Source: Ficedula albicollis (lineage: Eukaryota > Chordata > Aves > Passeriformes > Muscicapidae). From it: a stretch of 64,000 bases of DNA. Under the pieces are notes generated by a model. The model searched no databases and was not told the DNA's origin. It saw only the letters and a list, made by a program, of their open reading frames with translations. Both the position numbers and the translations under genes were made by a program. How positions within the stretch are numbered: the first letter of the stretch is position 1; every line of letters starts with the position of its first letter. The stretch spans positions 62,178,462 to 62,242,461 of the forward strand of contig NC_021675.1 of the NCBI RefSeq assembly GCF_000247815.1, given 5' to 3'. Positions 14,463 through 27,151 of the stretch are shown here, piece by piece.

Positions 14463-14964
14463 CACAGCATCACCAGCCAGGCAGAGGGGGAGACTGTCCT
14501 GCTCTGCTCTGGGGCTCTGCTCTGAGCCCTGGGGACAGTTTTGGGCTCTGCAATATAAGAAAGACATTCAGCCATTAGAGAGCATCCAAAGGAGGGGAAC
14601 AAAGGTGGTGAAGGGCCTTGAGGGGAAATCGTGTGAGGAGTGACTGAGGTCACTTGGTCTGCTCAGCCTGGAGGACACTGAAGGGAGACTTCACTGCAGC
14701 TACAGCATCCTCTCACAGCATCACCAGCCAGGCAGAGGGGGAGACTGTCCTGCTCTGCTCTGGGGCTCTGCTCTGAGCCCTGGGGACAGTTTTGGGCTCT
14801 GCAATATAAGAAAGACATTCAGCCATTAGAGAGCATCCAAAGGAGGGGAACAAAGGTGGTGAAGGGCCTTGAGGGGAAATCGTGTGAGGAGTGACTGAGG
14901 TCACTTGGTCTGCTCAGCCTGGAGGACACTGAAGGGAGATTTCACTGCAGCTACAGCATCCTCT
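14463..14964 (+). repeat. Tandem duplication inside CR1, 251-bp unit
   Basis: Copy 1 is 14463-14713 and copy 2 is 14714-14964, both starting 'cacagcatcaccagccagg'. One substitution is visible (C at 14689, T at 14940), so identity is above 99%. The duplicated frame on the minus strand appears twice for this reason and is not a gene family. Confidence 0.95.
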
Positions 14965-14993
14965 TGAGAGGAAGAGGAGGGACAGACACTGAT

Positions 14994-15525
14994 CTCTGCT
15001 CTGTGGTGACAGTGACAGGACTCAGGGAATAGCCTGAAGGTGTGTCAGGGGATGTTTAAGTTGGATATCAGGAAAAGGTTCTTCATCCCTTCAGAGGGTG
15101 GCTGAGCACTGGAACAGCTCCCCAGGGCAGTGGTCACAGCATCGAGCCTGACAGAGCTCAAGAAGCATTTGGAAAACACTTTCAGGCACATTAGAGGGGA
15201 TGTGGAAGTGTGGAAAGCACTTTATAACCATCAGGTTGGGTATTTACGTAGTGAAAGACCTCTGCTCTGTGGTGACAGTGACAGGACTCAGGAAATAGCC
15301 TGAAGGTGTGTTAGGGGATGTTTAAGTTGGATATCAGGAAAAGGTTCTTCATCCCTTCAGAGGGTGGCTGGGCACTGGAACAGCTCCCCAGGGCAGTGGT
15401 CACAGCATCGAGCCTGACAGAGCTCAAGAAACATTTGGAAAACACTTTCAGGCACGTTAGAGGGGATGTGGAAGTGTGGAAAGCCCTTTATAACCATCAG
15501 GTTGGGTATTTCCATAGTGAAAGAG
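14994..15525 (+). repeat. Tandem duplication at the CR1 3' part, 266-bp unit
   Basis: Copy 1 is 14994-15259 and copy 2 is 15260-15525, both starting 'ctctgctctgtggtgacag'. About eight substitutions are visible, roughly 3% divergence, so it looks older than the neighbouring 251-bp duplication. The unit spans the last CR1-like bases plus about 65 bp of non-CR1 DNA. It therefore arose after the CR1 3' end was lost. Confidence 0.93.
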
Positions 15526-17476
15526 GTTAGTTTACAGCAGGGAAAAGGATTTATCACCTGAGTGTTTAGGACATTAGGCTTCATTAATTCTCCTCCTCAC
15601 AAAAGGAGTAACTTGTTTTGCAACATTTCTAATATGTCTTGTCCAGTGGAGGAGTGGCAGGTAACAAGCACTTCTTGAAGTTTTCTTCATTATCTTTCTT
15701 TGAGGCACTTTGAGGCAAGCAAGTAATTTCTTCAAGCTTATCCTCTGCCAGGATTAATTTGGCCAGTCTAGACTGGTTGTCCCATACCAGGAGCAGATGC
15801 AAAACTGCATGGGGTAGAATGAAAAATAATCATTACATACAGGGGAGAAGGATTGTGTTTGAAATTACCTAAATGAATACTGAATTATTTTCTTTCCACA
15901 CAACATGAAAAACACCACACACACGGGGATTATACAGAATGTGAATCCTTTATAAAAAAATCAACAAATTTAATAATGTCTTCTTGTTTCACAGTATTTA
16001 GGCTTTTATCACAGTTAGCTCTTAGGGGCTTGGAATGTTTGTCTTCGTAGCAAGGCTGAATCACAAATAATGGGACTAGAAGTCCTCAGTGCTGCAAAGG
16101 ATTTCAATTGACAGGAGATGCATAAGGGATGGAGCAGACTGTGCAGCTGAATCACAGGCAGAGCAGCAGCAGAGAGCTTCCCCCCACGTGTGGGTGCCCA
16201 CTGATTCACACACAGAGCCTGCCCTGCACACCCCAGGCTGCCACAGAAAGAGCTCCACGCTCTTTGGGGCTGGATAAACACACAGACTCCAAATATCTGT
16301 GAAAGATGAGGACAAGCCAAATATTCCTAATATTTTAGTACCATCTGGAAGGTTAAAATTTACTGGGACTGATTTAAAAATATAAATTTTGCTTAGGCAC
16401 TCTGTAAACAGTGTGAAGGTTAATTTTACTTGGGTTTGGATGTGGAAGATAAAGTTAGGTGTTTCCCTGTCTAACGGGGGATGAAAACACTCAGCAGTGT
16501 TCTCATCAGCATAAGCATTGGTGTGCCTTCCTCCACAAAGGCTGACCTTTACACAACACTTAGGAATTTCATGTCTTTTAGATCTCTTGTCCTCTGCAGT
16601 TAAAATTGGCCAGCAAATTAAAGAGCTAGTCACAGGCCCCATTGGGATGTGGATACGTAAATTCATTCACCAGTGCATTGTCCCTGAAGCTCCATTTCTT
16701 TATGGTTTGGACAGAACTGGATCTTTGCACCACTGGTGCTTGCTGCCGTGCAGGACCCACACAAGCCAGCATGCAGTGTGGTGTTTCTTTACTCATGTGG
16801 TACCAGGAGCACTGAGAGCTCCAGAGCAATGTGCCCAAGGGCAGTGAAAACACAACCATGACTGATCCACGCCAAAGAGCAACAGCCAGCAGCCTCTTCT
16901 GCAGAAAACTTACTTCAAGGGACTCCAGCCAAAACCCTGAGCATTGGCTCTTTCTGGCTTGGCTCCTGTTTGGTTATGGCTTGTGTGAAGAGCATCCTTC
17001 TGCTCAGCTGGCAGGACCCTCTAGAAAGGGAAAAAAATGGGCAAAAGGACCCTCTTGTATCTGCTTTTCTCTGTCCCTGCTAATACAAGTGTCAGACATT
17101 CCCTCAGAGGAGCAGTCCTCTCCTCTGAGCTCACCCATTTCCTCTGAGCTCACCTGGCTGTGAAAAGAGGAGCAAGTTTATCTCTAGAAATGCATGAACA
17201 ACAGTTGATCTTTCCAGCTTCACTTTGGGTAACATACCAGCTTCTTTGCTCTTGTGTGCTTTGCATTGCAGGCTGCTTTAAAGTCCCCAGATTATTTTAG
17301 TGACCTAAGCACACTGTTCTGCAGCTAGTGAATTGTTTTGTAGAGAGTTCCTTCCTGTGAAGCAGCAGAAAATTGTAGTTTGAAGTTTACTCTCCAGTGT
17401 AATCTATACATAGATAATGCATACTGGAGGGAAGCCAGTTTCTGTTAGGAGCAGAAACCTTCTAACAAGATGGCAT
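15526..17476. other. Unique DNA with an unusually long minus-strand open frame
   Basis: No repeat is recognised. The region holds one stop-free minus-strand frame of 196 codons (16076-16666, listed separately). A G+C-richer stretch runs from about 16.6 to 17.16 kb, with overlapping short frames on both strands and no recognised family. Confidence 0.5.
16076..16666 (-). CDS. Unassigned 196-codon open frame, probably chance
   Basis: This is the longest frame in the window not made of repeats. The predicted product is cysteine-rich towards the C-terminus (a CCCSAC cluster near residue 170). It has no signal peptide, convincing membrane segment or motif I recognise. Overlapping frames of 101 codons (minus) and 109 codons (plus) reduce confidence. 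There is no promoter or splice context I can point to. A rough estimate with 40-45% G+C gives well under one such frame expected per window of this size, so it is mildly unusual. It could be chance, an exon of an unknown transcript, or the remnant of an old element. Confidence 0.12.
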   Translation of the reverse strand: MNLRIHIPMGPVTSSLICWPILTAEDKRSKRHEIPKCCVKVSLCGGRHTNAYADENTAECFHPPLDRETPNFIFHIQTQVKLTFTLFTECLSKIYIFKSVPVNFNLPDGTKILGIFGLSSSFTDIWSLCVYPAPKSVELFLWQPGVCRAGSVCESVGTHTWGEALCCCSACDSAAQSAPSLMHLLSIEILCSTEDF

Positions 17477-17606
17477 CAAGTTGCAGTTCAGCTTCCTTTT
17501 GGTAACAAGTTGTTGAGACAGCAAAGGAAAAAAAAAAATTCCAAGTTGCAGTTCAGCTTCCTTTTGGTAACAAATTGTTGAGACAGCAAAGGAAAAAAAA
17601 AATTTA
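17477..17606. repeat. Tandem duplication, 65-bp unit, two copies
   Basis: The unit begins 'caagttgcagttcagcttc' at 17477 and 17542 and ends in an A run after 'gacagcaaaggaaa'. One clear substitution is seen ('acaagttg' versus 'acaaattg'), plus small changes at the A run. Confidence 0.93.
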
Positions 17607-18431
17607 TCATCTATTCAGGAAAGGAAGGATGCAAAATGACATTGAGGTAATCAGCCCTCCAATTCCAGTTCAGGCTGCTCTACAAAAGGAAATACCAGCT
17701 TTGTATTCACAATTTTACAATTTGCAAGTTCAAAGAAGCATACCAGTTACACTCAAGCAGAATGTGATGCCTGCATATGAGCAATCAGAAATCTGTATAG
17801 TCAACGCAAAAGATGCATATAAATGTTTGGTATTTTAAAAAATAAATCTATCCAAAACCCAATAAACTGCAACAAGATAAATCTGGGGGTAAGAGTGAAC
17901 ATGATAAAAATTAACAGCAATACTATCATGGAATTGTAGTTCCTAAAAAGTGCTGACAGAAAACATTGCCCCTAGGTATTAAAAAAAAATTTACCTTTTA
18001 TTTTGTGGCAAAGTCAGAAATTCTGGTTCAAAGTATAAGAAGCTTTAAAGTCTAAAAGTTGAAGTTATCAAATACAAAATATTGCCAAGGGAGTTTATGT
18101 ATTTGTGGTACAGATAAATAGTTCATGCTTCCACTTTTAATACTTTTGAAAAAAGTTTTAGGTGACCAAATACTCGGGTAAAATTTGCCCAATACCAAGT
18201 CTAATTCTTAGAGATAAACACCTTGTTCAGGTGCCAGCCTAGTAGCAGATCTAGGGCTAAACTCCCTGTTAATATTATGAGTTTGGCAAGGGAAGGGGTT
18301 GAAGAGAGCACAGATAATTTTCTCTTTCAATTCAGCAGTTTCCCTGCTGACATTTGCTGCCTTTAATCACTTTAGAGTTGATTTCAACTCCTATCAACTT
18401 AAACCTTCAAACTAGCCTCAAAACACAATGT
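17607..18431. other. Unique AT-rich DNA
   Basis: I see nothing identifiable here. A plus-strand frame of 87 codons (17575-17838) overlaps the preceding duplication and resembles no known protein. Confidence 0.5.
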
Positions 18432-19262
18432 AAAAAAAAAGAAAAAGAAAAAGAAAAAAAAAAGAAAAAGAAAAAGAAAAAGAAAAAGAAAAAGAAAAAG
18501 AAAAAGAAAAAGAAAAAGAAAAAGAAAAAGAAAAAGAAAAAGAAAAAGAAAAAGAAAAAGAAAAAGAAAAAGAAAAAGAAAAAGAAAAAGAAAAAGAAAA
18601 AGAAAAAGAAAAAGAAAAAGAAAAAGAAAAAGAAAAAGAAAAAGAAAAAGAAAAAGAAAAAGAAAAAGAAAAAGAAAAAGAAAAAGAAAAAGAAAAAGAA
18701 AAAGAAAAAGAAAAAGAAAAAGAAAAAGAAAAAGAAAAAGAAAAAGAAAAAGAAAAAGAAAAAGAAAAAGAAAAAGAAAAAGAAAAAGAAAAAGAAAAAG
18801 AAAAAGAAAAAGAAAAAGAAAAAGAAAAAGAAAAAGAAAAAGAAAAAGAAAAAGAAAAAGAAAAAGAAAAAGAAAAAGAAAAAGAAAAAGAAAAAGAAAA
18901 AGAAAAAGAAAAAGAAAAAGAAAAAGAAAAAGAAAAAGAAAAAGAAAAAGAAAAAGAAAAAGAAAAAGAAAAAGAAAAAGAAAAAGAAAAAGAAAAAGAA
19001 AAAGAAAAAGAAAAAGAAAAAGAAAAAGAAAAAGAAAAAGAAAAAGAAAAAGAAAAAGAAAAAGAAAAAGAAAAAGAAAAAGAAAAAGAAAAAGAAAAAG
19101 AAAAAGAAAAAGAAAAAGAAAAAGAAAAAGAAAAAGAAAAAGAAAAAGAAAAAGAAAAAGAAAAAGAAAAAGAAAAAGAAAAAGAAAAAGAAAAAGAAAA
19201 AGAAAAAGAAAAAGAAAAAGAAAAAGAAAAAGAAAAAGAAAAAGAAAAAGAAAAAGAAAAAA
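18432..19262 (+). repeat. (AAAAAG)n hexamer array, about 830 bp
   Basis: After a short irregular start with one pure-A stretch near 18454-18463, the unit AAAAAG repeats from about 18464 to 19260 with no interruption visible, about 132 copies. The array is homopurine on the plus strand. The long poly-Lys and Phe/Leu frames through it are translations of the repeat. No element body is recognised next to it. Confidence 0.98.
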
Positions 19263-22200
19263 TCCTTCAAAGATGCACTCATGCATTAAGAATGTCTGAC
19301 CTTGACCAATGGCTCAGCAACAAAAATATCAGTTTTATTGTACCACAGGAATGAAGGGTAGTGGCACACTGAGCCATGCACACAGCTCCTCACCACACAC
19401 ACCCCTGAAACTGCAGTGCACAGGAAAATCAGGAATTCCCTGAGAAACACTAATTTGATTGGTATAAATTTGCTTTGTTTCTTTTATCTTCCCTTCTGGG
19501 GCCCACAGGACTTGTTGTTTTCAAAGCTGAGTGGAGGGATGGAATCTGGTGGGCAAGCAGCTCCCTGTCCTTATGGTTTGTTCTCATTGCTCACAGGGTG
19601 CCTTGTGCTTGGTCTGTTGTTAAATATTATTATTTAAACACCCTTTGCATTGAGAATTATTAATGTTCCTGTGACATTTTATACAGTTTTCATTCTTATA
19701 TTGTCTGATTGCCTTATGAGACACTAGATAATTCAAACCTTACTTGATTTTTGCATGTAGGGGGCTGACAAAGAATACAAAAATTTACTGCTATGTTGGG
19801 ACCCCACTCCATTTACAGAGGCTGTAACCCTTCCTAGGGGAGATTTATTGATTGTTTTTCTCATTAAGACCATCAGAGGTGCTTCTATAATTTAATTTTC
19901 AACAGTATGCATAGATTAGACAGTCTGTTTTACAGACCAAATTCACAAGAAGATTGTTTTTGGACCAGTATGTTTCTTCTGACCCACTGTCCTGATCCCC
20001 AACAGAGTCAACCTCAGGCAAAGGCTCAACTTTTCACAGGGGGCAGTGCACTATGAAACATAAGACGTTACACCCAGATTACTTCCAGAGGCAAAATTTT
20101 TACAATCAGCTTCTGCATAAACGTGATATTTACTTATTTTCCTCAAGAAATCTAAAATGTAACACTTTTTTTTGTTAGTTATGTAGAAAGGGAACAGTCT
20201 TTGTAAGTGCTTTGCAAGTAGGATTACTATAACAAAGCAAAAATTGCCAAGCCTTGCAAGAGGCCAAAACAATAGGGAGGGATTGCAGGCTTTCATCACT
20301 CCTTATGAAATAAAAACATGTTACCAATATTTTAGGTCTCATAAGAATGATTTCAGTTTCTGACTGTACTGCAGAAAGCAGCCTGGAGAAAGCAGCCTTA
20401 AATACAAACAGCCAAACCAAAATATTAGTAATATTTCCCTTCCTAGACTTTCAACTCTGTCTTCAAAGCTGGAACATTAAAGAACAATAAATTTCAAATA
20501 TGAAGTCTTAGAGAGGCACATAATTCAGACAACTGAAACTGAGAACTCTAAATCCAATTGCAGCACCTGAATAGAGAGGACAATATAGGACTCTTAACTG
20601 TCCATTATAATAGATGCCTTGAAGCCTGTCACACACAGAAATTGCTTCCTTTTATACTCTTGCTAAAAACAACATTTCACACCTTTGGCTGGGTTGCTTT
20701 GTAGCTCACTGAAGCATCATTTTCTGGTCTCCTTCTTTGAATTAAGGCACATAAAAAATATACCATTATTTGGGGCCTTAAAAATTGATAGTTTCAAAAA
20801 GGTTTAAACCATCATTTGAGAATCATTTAACACATAAACTATCAAGAGCATTTGCCTGCATTCACTAATCATGCTAGAAAATTTTCTTTCGGAACTTTTA
20901 TGCTCTTGGCTTCTCTCTTCTTGCTGCTAGCACTTTGTAAAGCCTCACCTTGAGCCTCAGAAATGCTGAACCCAAGCAGTGTGAGACCAGCAGTCCTACA
21001 CTCAACCTTTCCCTGATGCTGAATTTTGCACACACAGTGCTTTGGCATGAACTTTTGTTGTGTAAAATGGAAATAAATTTCAAGTCACCATGTTTTATGA
21101 AAACCATATGGCTTAACTCACATTTCTTCAGCTTGGCAGGATTTGCTTGTGGAAGCAAACATGTTATGAATAGCTGAATTCCCTCTGCATTTAAATGTGT
21201 TCTTGGAGACGGCCTTGACTGATACTGAAAACAAACTATATTTGATTTAAAGCGATGATCATATGATTTAATTCCATATATTATAAAAATGAAATTAGAA
21301 ATAAATAGCACAAAGAGACAAGAACTTAATGGAGATTAACACAGTCCAAAAGAGAGATGTCAAATAAGTGGGTTAAATGTAGCATCTGGTGGAATTATTC
21401 CAACAACTCTAGAAAATCTGTTAAGTTTAATGTTGCCTCAGAGCTAGTTTTTGAGACTTCTTATTAATTATGTGGTACAAGATGCCTTTTACAATCTTTC
21501 ATTGAGTAAATTAATAAAAAATAAGATGGGAAAAAAAACAGAAGAATCCCATTTTTGGAGATATTAAAAATATAAATTCAGATAAGATACACCTTCTATT
21601 GGCAGTGGAATAAATCCGGATACTAAAACCTCTGAATATATCAACTTCAGACTGGCAGGAGAAAATAAAAACCTCAGGGCTCATTAACTTTTCGATGCGC
21701 TAATCTCTAATGTTACCAGAATTCATGGGGAAGAGGGACAATTGTACTATCTGCTGGGGGGATCAAAGGTAGAAAGAGCAGGGCTTGGTTGGGTGCTGCC
21801 CAAAGACAAGGAGCTCACAGAGCTTTAGAGGTGACAGTGAGGTTTGTATCCATTGCCCATCCTGGGTGCAGAGCTCACCTCTGCACCACCTTGCACTGTG
21901 TAGGGAGTTACTCTTAGAAATGCTTTTCACCCACTCCCACATCCAGCCCTGGCTCCACCAGAAGGGAAATCAGGTCCAGATGGGAAAAACCAGATGCCAA
22001 ATAGGGATGAAAACCAAATTTGCAACCAAAAAGAACTCACCTAGACCTCTAAATTGTTAACCTAGACACATCCATGAAATGTTATCCCCTGCTCATGCAC
22101 ACACACAAAACACACAATAATGTCAGTTCATATTAGAAACAAATTGCAGTTAGTGTTAGAAAGAAATACAGGGGCAATTAATTTTTTGAATTCCCATTAG

Positions 22201-23399
22201 CAGGGTTTAATCCTTTAACATTATTTTACTTTACTGTTTTTAACAACAGCAAAACCCAGTCTATGTGAGTCGTGTAAGATACTAACTGCATCAGACTGCA
22301 GGTTTGCACAGTCATGGTTCTGTTTTGAGACACAGCCTTGAGGAGTGGGAGTAACTCCAGTGACATCCATGGAGTGACACCAGTTATACATCATTTGAAC
22401 CAAGATTAAAGTCAGTTATCAGTAACCACACACCAGCAAAACCCTTGGCCAAGCAAACAGAATCAGTTCCTCTTCATCCATTGCCTTCTACATACATTGC
22501 AGTACACATGACTGGGACCACATACATTTTGGGTAGCGTTTGGAATAGACTGATTTGCCAGTCAGAAATCTGCTTGTCTTTGCCTTATCTACATTTTGTT
22601 AGCTGGAGATCTCCTTGCTCCTTGCTCACTTTTTCCAGTTAAAACTGAGCTTGATAAATCACCGTCATACACAGATGAAGCCACGACTACAGGTGGTTGG
22701 AAGCTGGGACAAGACTGGAGGGGTGTTTTATAAAATATCCTTAGGAAACTCAAAATGTTATGGTATTACTCACCTGATAGCCAGTGTAGTATGGAGAAGA
22801 CACATGATGGTCATCACTTTTGTGAAATTCAAGCTTATTTAATGATAATTTCCCTCACACAGTTGCTGAAGTAATCTTTAGTAAAGGACAAAAAAAAACC
22901 CCTCACCTTGATGAGTAAGAATAAGACTAAAATACTAGGGGAGTCAAAAAATCTATTTTTTTTTAGGGAAAAAAAAAAACTCAGGTAAAAAGTTTCAAGA
23001 CGATTCACATAAAAACAATTAATATGGTATGTCTCTATTGACCCAAGTTTCCTCTTTTATCAGCTGTAAGTATATTTGGTAGCCATTAATTTTCTAATGA
23101 AATTGCTATTTTCCTTCTTAATTACTTTGAATTCCCATAAAATTTATGTCATGATGCCAGATGCTGTTAATTTCAGGTGATGCAAGCACTTGTAGTTACC
23201 TTTGGGAATGATTCTCTCTACTTCAGGCTGGAGAGGGGATTCATGTGCCTGAGCACTGGTGTATTTTTTCCAACAATATCAGTTAGTCTAATAAAAAATA
23301 TGACCTCTCCTTGTTTTGTTTATATCCTTTGATTTTTAACACTAAAAGCAGCCCCACAACTACAATAAAAATTAGTTCAGAAAGCCTTGAGCATGGGAA
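19263..23399. other. Unique AT-rich DNA, no supported gene
   Basis: Frames are short and overlapping. The longest is a minus-strand frame of 137 codons at 20898-21311, with no family resemblance. A slightly G+C-richer patch at about 21.78-22.0 kb is unexplained. Confidence 0.55.
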
Positions 23400-23450
23400 C
23401 AGTAATAATAAACAGTAATAATAAACAGTAATAAAAAAATAATTAAAAAT
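23400..23450. repeat. Short AT-rich tandem repeat
   Basis: About three copies of a 'cagtaataataaa' unit (13 bp) grade into A/T-rich sequence. This is an ordinary microsatellite. Confidence 0.8.
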
Positions 23451-25467
23451 AATAAGTCTGAAGAGAACATTCTCACTCTATTTTATGAAGGCCACAATTC
23501 ATCAGGTTTTTTTTTCAAATAGAGGTGGTCCTGCCAGTTTTAAATTCATACCAGTCTTCCCTACATAGAACCTGGATATGACAGTGGCAGAGCCTTAGCA
23601 AAGGGGAGCCATCAGCTCCATCGTTGGGCTTTGCTGCTCAGTCTCATCCTGGGGATGTCTCTGCTGACAGGTTCTTCTGCTCCTGCCTTCTCACTTTCAA
23701 GTTCTTAATTCAAAAAATCTGAAAATTAAATCTGTGTCACTTTGTTTGTTATGTATCTTACTTTTCACTTTTTTATCCGTTTCATGTATCCAATTCTTCA
23801 AGCTTCTGCATTGTTTATTTGAAATAAAATAGGATTCTTATTTTGCCATGGGAAGCAACCTATGTTCCACCTTTTACTGCTGTTTTTTCTTAAATAGCCC
23901 TAGATAGCAACATTGCTTGCTATGGTCACTTCATCTCAGATGTGTGTTAATTACAGTCTTTGTCTTAAAACAGTTTTAGGATTATTGCATTAGTTGATAA
24001 TTATTTTGGAATTGCCCTACTAACAAGGCCCTGGGAGTGTTCATTGTGCCCCACCCTCAGAAGACTTTGATGAATTTAATAAATCCTTAAACAATCTTTA
24101 ATTAACCACCAGGACTTATTTTCTTTACAAGATATTCTCCCATTTGTACAGACTGGCTGCATTTGGTTTTTTATTACATACTTTCATTGCAGGCACTTCC
24201 TTCACAGGAGCAAAGCCTTAAGGAATTAATCAGTATTTTATTATATCACACTCCTGCTTCAAGCTCCTTCAAAATCTCCATTAAGTTTATTGCAATATAA
24301 ATTTTCAAGTTTTAAATCATATCTATTTTCCACATCATTCTAGATCATTAAATTAAGAATATATCCCTTAAAGCAAAGGAAAAGGTGTGTACATCAGCAG
24401 CAGTATCATGATTACCACTCTGCAGTATATAGTTAAGGTCTAGGAATTATGAAAATTTATCTTCATCTAAGAGCCACATTCATGACCCTGCCCTTATTAT
24501 TTGATATGAAAAATTGTGGGAAAAATTTCCATGTTCTTGTTTATGCATTTATTCCTGTTTAGCAGTATAGGATCTTGGACAGGTAGTTCTGAAAAGTACA
24601 TTTTTTTCTTTGAATTTAAGGAATTGGAGTGAAGTATTTGTTTTATTAGATTGATTCATCCTTTGCTTATCTTTAGTTTCTTATTGCTTTGGATGAACCA
24701 GCGCATATTTAATTCATTTTCTTAACTGATTTTCACTCAAATGCTGCCATTCTGTCCATTGAAAAAATAGCATTTGAAATTCTTCATCAGAACCCTACAG
24801 CAGCCTCCTGGGAAAGAGGCAAATCCTCTAGGATTCCTCTAAGGTAGTTAGAGTAAGAAAAGACATTCTAAAAGTTGTTTTGAAAGCTTTGAAAATAAAA
24901 GTAACTGAGACACAGCTCAGTTACTTCCTGAAAGGAAGATTCTTTTCAAGGAGGGGAATTGAGGTCACTAATTGACAACACTTAAAAGATTTTCAGAGGT
25001 GACAGCAAATCTGTCTCTGAAATGTTGTCCAGATCATTGAAGGGCAAGACAAGAGAGTCCATTTTTGACCATTTCCTTTTATTATGACTGCCTCCATGAG
25101 AATGCTTTTCAGAGATCTAAAAACTGAAATAGTAATATCCCAGCAGCATGATGAAAAAGCATATGAAAATAAACAGCGACCCAATCTGAAGAAGAGTCAG
25201 AAGTCTGACTTCTCTATAGAGAAGTCTTAAACTTAGAGGTGCCAAGAGGAGTTCTGGAGGAAAATGGTGTCCCAGCTTGAAGGAATTGTAGAACGTGCAT
25301 CCCAGTGGGTGGGGGGATGTGATCACAGGTTCCTGTAGGAGGGAAAAGAAAGAGTTGGCCCATGCAGGTGTTTTGTTGCCCACAGCCTGTTTTCATTACA
25401 AATTCAAGTGTAAAAACAGCCCAGGCAAGCACTCTTGTGCTACCTTCAATCCAGTCAACAGTAGAGA
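23451..25467. other. Unique AT-rich DNA, no supported gene
   Basis: No repeat or gene is recognised. Open frames are below 90 codons apart from those running into the GGATATT repeat. Confidence 0.5.
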
Positions 25468-25532
25468 GGATACTGGATATTGGATATTGATATTGGATAT
25501 TGGATATTTATTGGATATTTATTGGATATTGC
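25468..25532. repeat. GGATATT-type short tandem repeat
   Basis: Units such as 'tggatattggatatt' and 'ggatatttatt' recur over about 65 bp with small length changes. This is an imperfect minisatellite. Confidence 0.85.
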
Positions 25533-26497
25533 AGGCACAGAGAGCCCAGGCTGCCCCAGCAGATCCCCAGAGTCCCCCCAGGCTGCTGCAGTGCAGGAAG
25601 TGGGGGTCAGATATCTAAAATCAGAAGCTGTTTGTAGTTTGTGATACCAATCCTGTGTTTCCCTCCAGGAATGGGAACAATAGAAAGCAAACTTTAATAG
25701 AGCTGAGGATATATAGCAAGCATCAAACTGTAATGGTGAAGGTAAAACACCAAGAAACATGCTGGGTAGGACAGGAGGCAGAGGAGCTGCTTTTAAATTG
25801 AACAGGTAGGGTCTTCAAAAGATAAAACTAAGAGTTAAACTAACAACTCTCCTGAAAAGGAGTTTTAACTCAGGGAAGACTTTGTTTATGTGACTACAAT
25901 AACCACACTGAGAAAATACCTTGCTGCTTCCCTGGCAGTAAGTGCTTCTGTCCCCTCCTGTCTCTTAGAGGCTGACAGCTGCATCAATCCTTCCCTCACT
26001 AGCAATCCCATTTGCTCCACAAGAACTGACCTCCGCTTCTCTCAAATTCCCTTGTTCATTCAAGAACACAGTTTAAACTCTTAGCATTCCCCTCAAACTG
26101 TATTAGATTTTTCATTTTCCTGGGGAAAGCACAGCCTCGACCTGAGGAGGTCCCACTTCTTCAAAGCATAGCACTGAATATTAGATTATTTCTCTCTATA
26201 ACTTTGATTCTTTCATCTTCTCTGACCACAGCCAGGACTAGTTAACACATAGGAAACAGAGACTCTAGGCAATAGTGTATTTGTGCATATAGAGGGAGAT
26301 AGAAAAATTCCATTTATGGAGATACAAACATGCCATGGCAGCACCAAATCTAAATTACAAATATTGCTAAAATTCTTTTGCATCTTATAGCTTCATATAA
26401 ATGTACTAGAAGAAAGACTAAAGGACACATGACAGACAAGCCTTGGGTAACCCAACATCAGTGTTCAGTCCTCTCTGTTTTATGACACGTGGCAGGG
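25533..26497. other. Unique DNA, no supported gene
   Basis: A short G+C-rich patch lies at about 25.53-25.61 kb. I recognise nothing else. Confidence 0.5.
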
Positions 26498-26741
<244 letters not shown>

Positions 26742-26993
26742 GTCTGCTGATGTTCTGCATGGCTCAGAGAAATTACTTCTTTAATGAGATTATTACTCTA
26801 ATTGGGAATTCTGAAGAAGATAGATCCTCCTTTAACACTTCATACTTGGCTTCTGCAGATCCCACAACAAATTTGCTGTCTGTGCTGCCAAGAGGCAAAG
26901 CTTATTTGGGGTCATTATAGCAACCTCAATGGACCCCAGTGTGGGGCACTGTTCTGGGGCTTTGTGCTCTAGTTTTAACTGGGATTTGTACTC

Positions 26994-27151
26994 AGCAGGA
27001 GTGTCCTGGAGAGAAGATTTTGTGTCTTGTAGGAGCTGAGAATTGAGCCTTGTGAGAATCATCCTGCCCTTAAGCAGGAGTGTCCTGGAGAGAAGATTTT
27101 GTGTTTTGTAGGAGCTGAGAATTGAGCCTTGTGGGAATCATCCTGCCCTTA
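26994..27151. repeat. Tandem duplication, 79-bp unit, two copies
   Basis: Copies at 26994-27072 and 27073-27151 start 'agcaggagtgtcctggaga'. Two substitutions are visible ('tcttg' versus 'ttttg', 'gtgaga' versus 'gtggga'). Confidence 0.95.

Larger units (their letters stand above)
14430..15525 (+). mobile_element. CR1 LINE 3' region with two internal duplications
   Basis: The text follows CR1 ORF2/3' sequence in plus orientation: 'gaggtcacttggtctgctc' and 'cagcctggaggacactgaa', then 'ggatatcaggaaaaggttc', 'actggaacagctccccagg' and 'gagcctgacagagctcaag'. A frame at 15318-15530 includes FKLDIRKRFF, resembling the C-terminal part of CR1 ORF2, but it has no intact reverse-transcriptase domain. 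The element is broken. A 251-bp unit and then a 266-bp unit are each duplicated head to tail. The usual 3' octamer repeats are absent. The sequence leaves CR1 after 'tttcaggcaca' and enters unrelated DNA. CR1 copies normally keep their 3' end, so this one was altered after insertion. Confidence 0.8.

Noticed and set aside
18354..19289. Poly-Lys (plus) and Phe/Leu-rich (minus) frames near 300 codons
   Set aside because: They are produced by the AAAAAG array.
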